A stretch of DNA of 7,424 nucleotides from JBIKIW01 sp044361365 (GTDB taxonomy: Bacteria > Patescibacteriota > JACMRA01): positions 1-7,424 of the forward strand of contig JBIKIW010000058.1 of NCBI GenBank assembly GCA_044361365.1, written 5' to 3'. Below the pieces are notes generated by a model. The model was not told where the DNA came from. It saw nothing but the letters and a program-made list of their open reading frames with translations, and searched no databases. The translations under genes and the position numbers were made by a program. Below are positions 6,601 through 7,424 of the stretch, in pieces. Each line of letters begins with the position of its first letter. The stretch's first letter is position 1.

Positions 6601-7410
6601 TACCTCTTTTTTATTTAATCTTGATTGTGGTAAGCTTTCTAATGCTAAAATAGGGGTCTTAATTTGCTCTAAGTAATCAAAGAAATGTTCAATGTCATCA
6701 ATAGTATCAAATGCCATTTTCTTTTTTTCAACAGCCAATAAATCACAATTTATCAGCCAATCAATTTTTGTTTGTATATCCAGATCTTCCAAAATATATT
6801 TTTCTGGATTAGCAGATTTAGAATTTATGAATTTATCAAGATTTTGAATATAGGCTGAATTAGAATATTCCAAATCCAATTCTACAGTTTCAATTTCGGG
6901 AACGGCTTCAAGTTTTTTAAATTTAACAGTTTGATTGTATATCTGCAGATCTACTTGTTCTTGGTTTAGTGTGTGGGCTTTTTCAAAAACTCTTTCCAGA
7001 TAATTTGTGATTTTGGTAAGTTTTTGGTAGTCAAGTTTGTCCAAATTTTGAGCTAAAAATTTTAATATTTCTTCAAAATAAGCTCGTGGACTTGTATTGT
7101 TGTGCCAATTATAACCCAAGATTTGATCACAAATTTCCTGTAACTCACGATCGTTTGGAGATAAAATATCCTCTGCCCCAAAAATATCGTTTCGTTCAAC
7201 CAATTTTTGCAGTTCCAAAAGTTTATTTTTGACTTGGTTTGCTCGCCATTTATTTACTGCCAAGTTTGCGTTATAACTTTCAGCTGGCTGATAAACTTGC
7301 CTTCTAACATCTGCTTCTGGATTTCTGCCTAGGATTATACCTGCTCGCCTTGCCAAACTATTACCACCGATAATAGGAGCGTCTTGGATAGATGAATTGA
7401 TTTGTCCCAC
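3601..7410 (-). CDS. Very large protein with transglutaminase-like (Cys-His) core, probably 5'-partial
   Basis: The protein is at least 1269 residues and I cannot name its family. Order of parts: a helical, charged region (about 1-480); a strand-rich stretch (about 490-565, around M494); a helical lead-in; then a segment matching the transglutaminase/cysteine-protease fold. There VFVRQIGQCQDLDD carries C724 as nucleophile, THVESCVYL carries H768, and WYERIHLNP places N792 where the family usually has Asp. Two hydrophobic segments follow (about 868-884 and 971-985), separated by a Q/T/N/P-rich loop. The C-terminal 280 residues are Asn/Gln-rich. GTG at 7408-7410 is the only start offered inside the window and has no Shine-Dalgarno; the frame stays open to the right edge (Leu-Arg-Ser-Phe precede it), so the true start, and any signal peptide, may lie outside. 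Stop is TAA. The fold call is moderate; enzymatic activity and substrate are unknown. Confidence 0.85.
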   Translation of the reverse strand: MGQINSSIQDAPIIGGNSLARRAGIILGRNPEADVRRQVYQPAESYNANLAVNKWRANQVKNKLLELQKLVERNDIFGAEDILSPNDRELQEICDQILGYNWHNNTSPRAYFEEILKFLAQNLDKLDYQKLTKITNYLERVFEKAHTLNQEQVDLQIYNQTVKFKKLEAVPEIETVELDLEYSNSAYIQNLDKFINSKSANPEKYILEDLDIQTKIDWLINCDLLAVEKKKMAFDTIDDIEHFFDYLEQIKTPILALESLPQSRLNKKEVLTKLVEKINQKLDSIVNQDTVSFYTTSEYKKTLEQILSKYDPQQESLVAVINQITDTFLRISLKNLHLDLTEVIVPFLQTFGTSKDRINNTLLANQFKQKLKEFIESPQPLAQNKTQVIEFLNEYHSWCQWNKFGNNSEEKLKESREQIDQKENPEKYIYASISPESRYPFEAIPSEFPFSLEIQNGKLKKTQIIPDLETSIVSPKKPQELTNLQDQIPDSLVMTYFVEADSGTTLYPPSFNVLKGVFVENPQDVNIRVKSDTQTNIPQQFYVVNKSKRNIQVKILFSPANLPERPNGSRGALYSNFHPGESVWQNRDEKLKNLQEYQVEKLKGFIKEKSQFVDTFNNSKFIQAGNKIEDIKPYHYWYIFEDILPQKAIQDLVAVHKEYYDFLEDYGDAGMSESDLNGFIKKVSEVILESGVIYKSNEDFPNTTPEKYYTNALEKVFVRQIGQCQDLDDVVHFILFNMGMVVSSQGGYVSTSNKKVFGDNTFAKKDTHVESCVYLQKSDLNGNIWYERIHLNPVALAGKDPNSKDFDGGYDNDPDSLKLPRPKLPQQTQNTDNSKNQTSQKLNELRKKLTAQVGQRLLQANSRILPKLPTIASSLALTALISASGNTTTIQKNPQNTQRLRDTLKEQTLIQNPAPTLTPQKQIFQSKISTKDKESAVTRDIQPLTLETKSVFPNLKIVEPAPTEQQSPNTPLVIGGLATLVLVGSKIGNSKEKSPQIPQDIDYKPTTTQYQNQFNNNASANVARPEIKVNEQLLLGNLQTSEDERSLNNIQTANNTQLEPLKIIEKHTKYETLEKQRELNEQLTNNFLQTLFFANQIAQKYKYGVEKSNQFYGQNYFASPEFTEFLKNPDQTQQEIIRLIHLFSSKKITIQNDYRHNQSIKSSDYLGINGSTGIMQNSFLFGNLGSFVNNNSFYPQFRDLTPESKANLKKFLIIIRKILNQLLNSEIEFSDQNEDYKEKILSGGKVKLELDRDKVEEICNNLLIKLNNL

Positions 7411-7424
7411 AAAGCTTCTAAGAG

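Noticed and set aside
1..7424. CRISPR array, tRNA or rRNA genes
   Set aside because: No regularly spaced direct repeats, no cloverleaf with a TTCRA-type T-loop, and no rRNA signature stretches were seen on either strand.

Overview
The window looks like AT-rich bacterial DNA, most plausibly from an uncultured lineage such as the Candidate Phyla Radiation (Patescibacteria). That placement is inference from the composition, weak Shine-Dalgarno signals and large unrecognised envelope-type proteins; no marker gene fixes it. The three long reading frames (about 2,300 codons) contain no in-frame TGA and all end in TAA. This argues against the UGA-to-glycine code of Gracilibacteria/Absconditabacteria.

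Layout from left to right. Positions 1-93 (+) hold the last 30 codons of a DDE transposase/integrase, so the left edge cuts through an insertion sequence. Positions 94-395 have no gene but contain a compact GC-rich island (about 154-346) whose complementary segments nest into one self-consistent fold and which is bracketed by a 7-bp direct repeat. It looks like a dispersed palindromic/MITE-like repeat or an unannotated structured RNA. On the minus strand, in transcription order from the right, come a very large protein with a transglutaminase-like Cys/His core (3601-7410, probably 5'-incomplete), a 692-residue single-pass membrane protein with a large beta-rich ectodomain (1479-3557), and the tRNA t6A enzyme threonylcarbamoyl-AMP synthase (396-1403).

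The two large genes are 43 bp apart on the same strand and are probably co-transcribed. I read them as a paired, membrane-associated module of unknown function. The synthase follows after a 75-bp gap with no convincing terminator; it is a housekeeping gene with no obvious functional link to the other two. The minus-strand genes converge with the transposase remnant on the GC-rich island. The best candidates for something undescribed are the island and the transglutaminase-like/bitopic protein pair.
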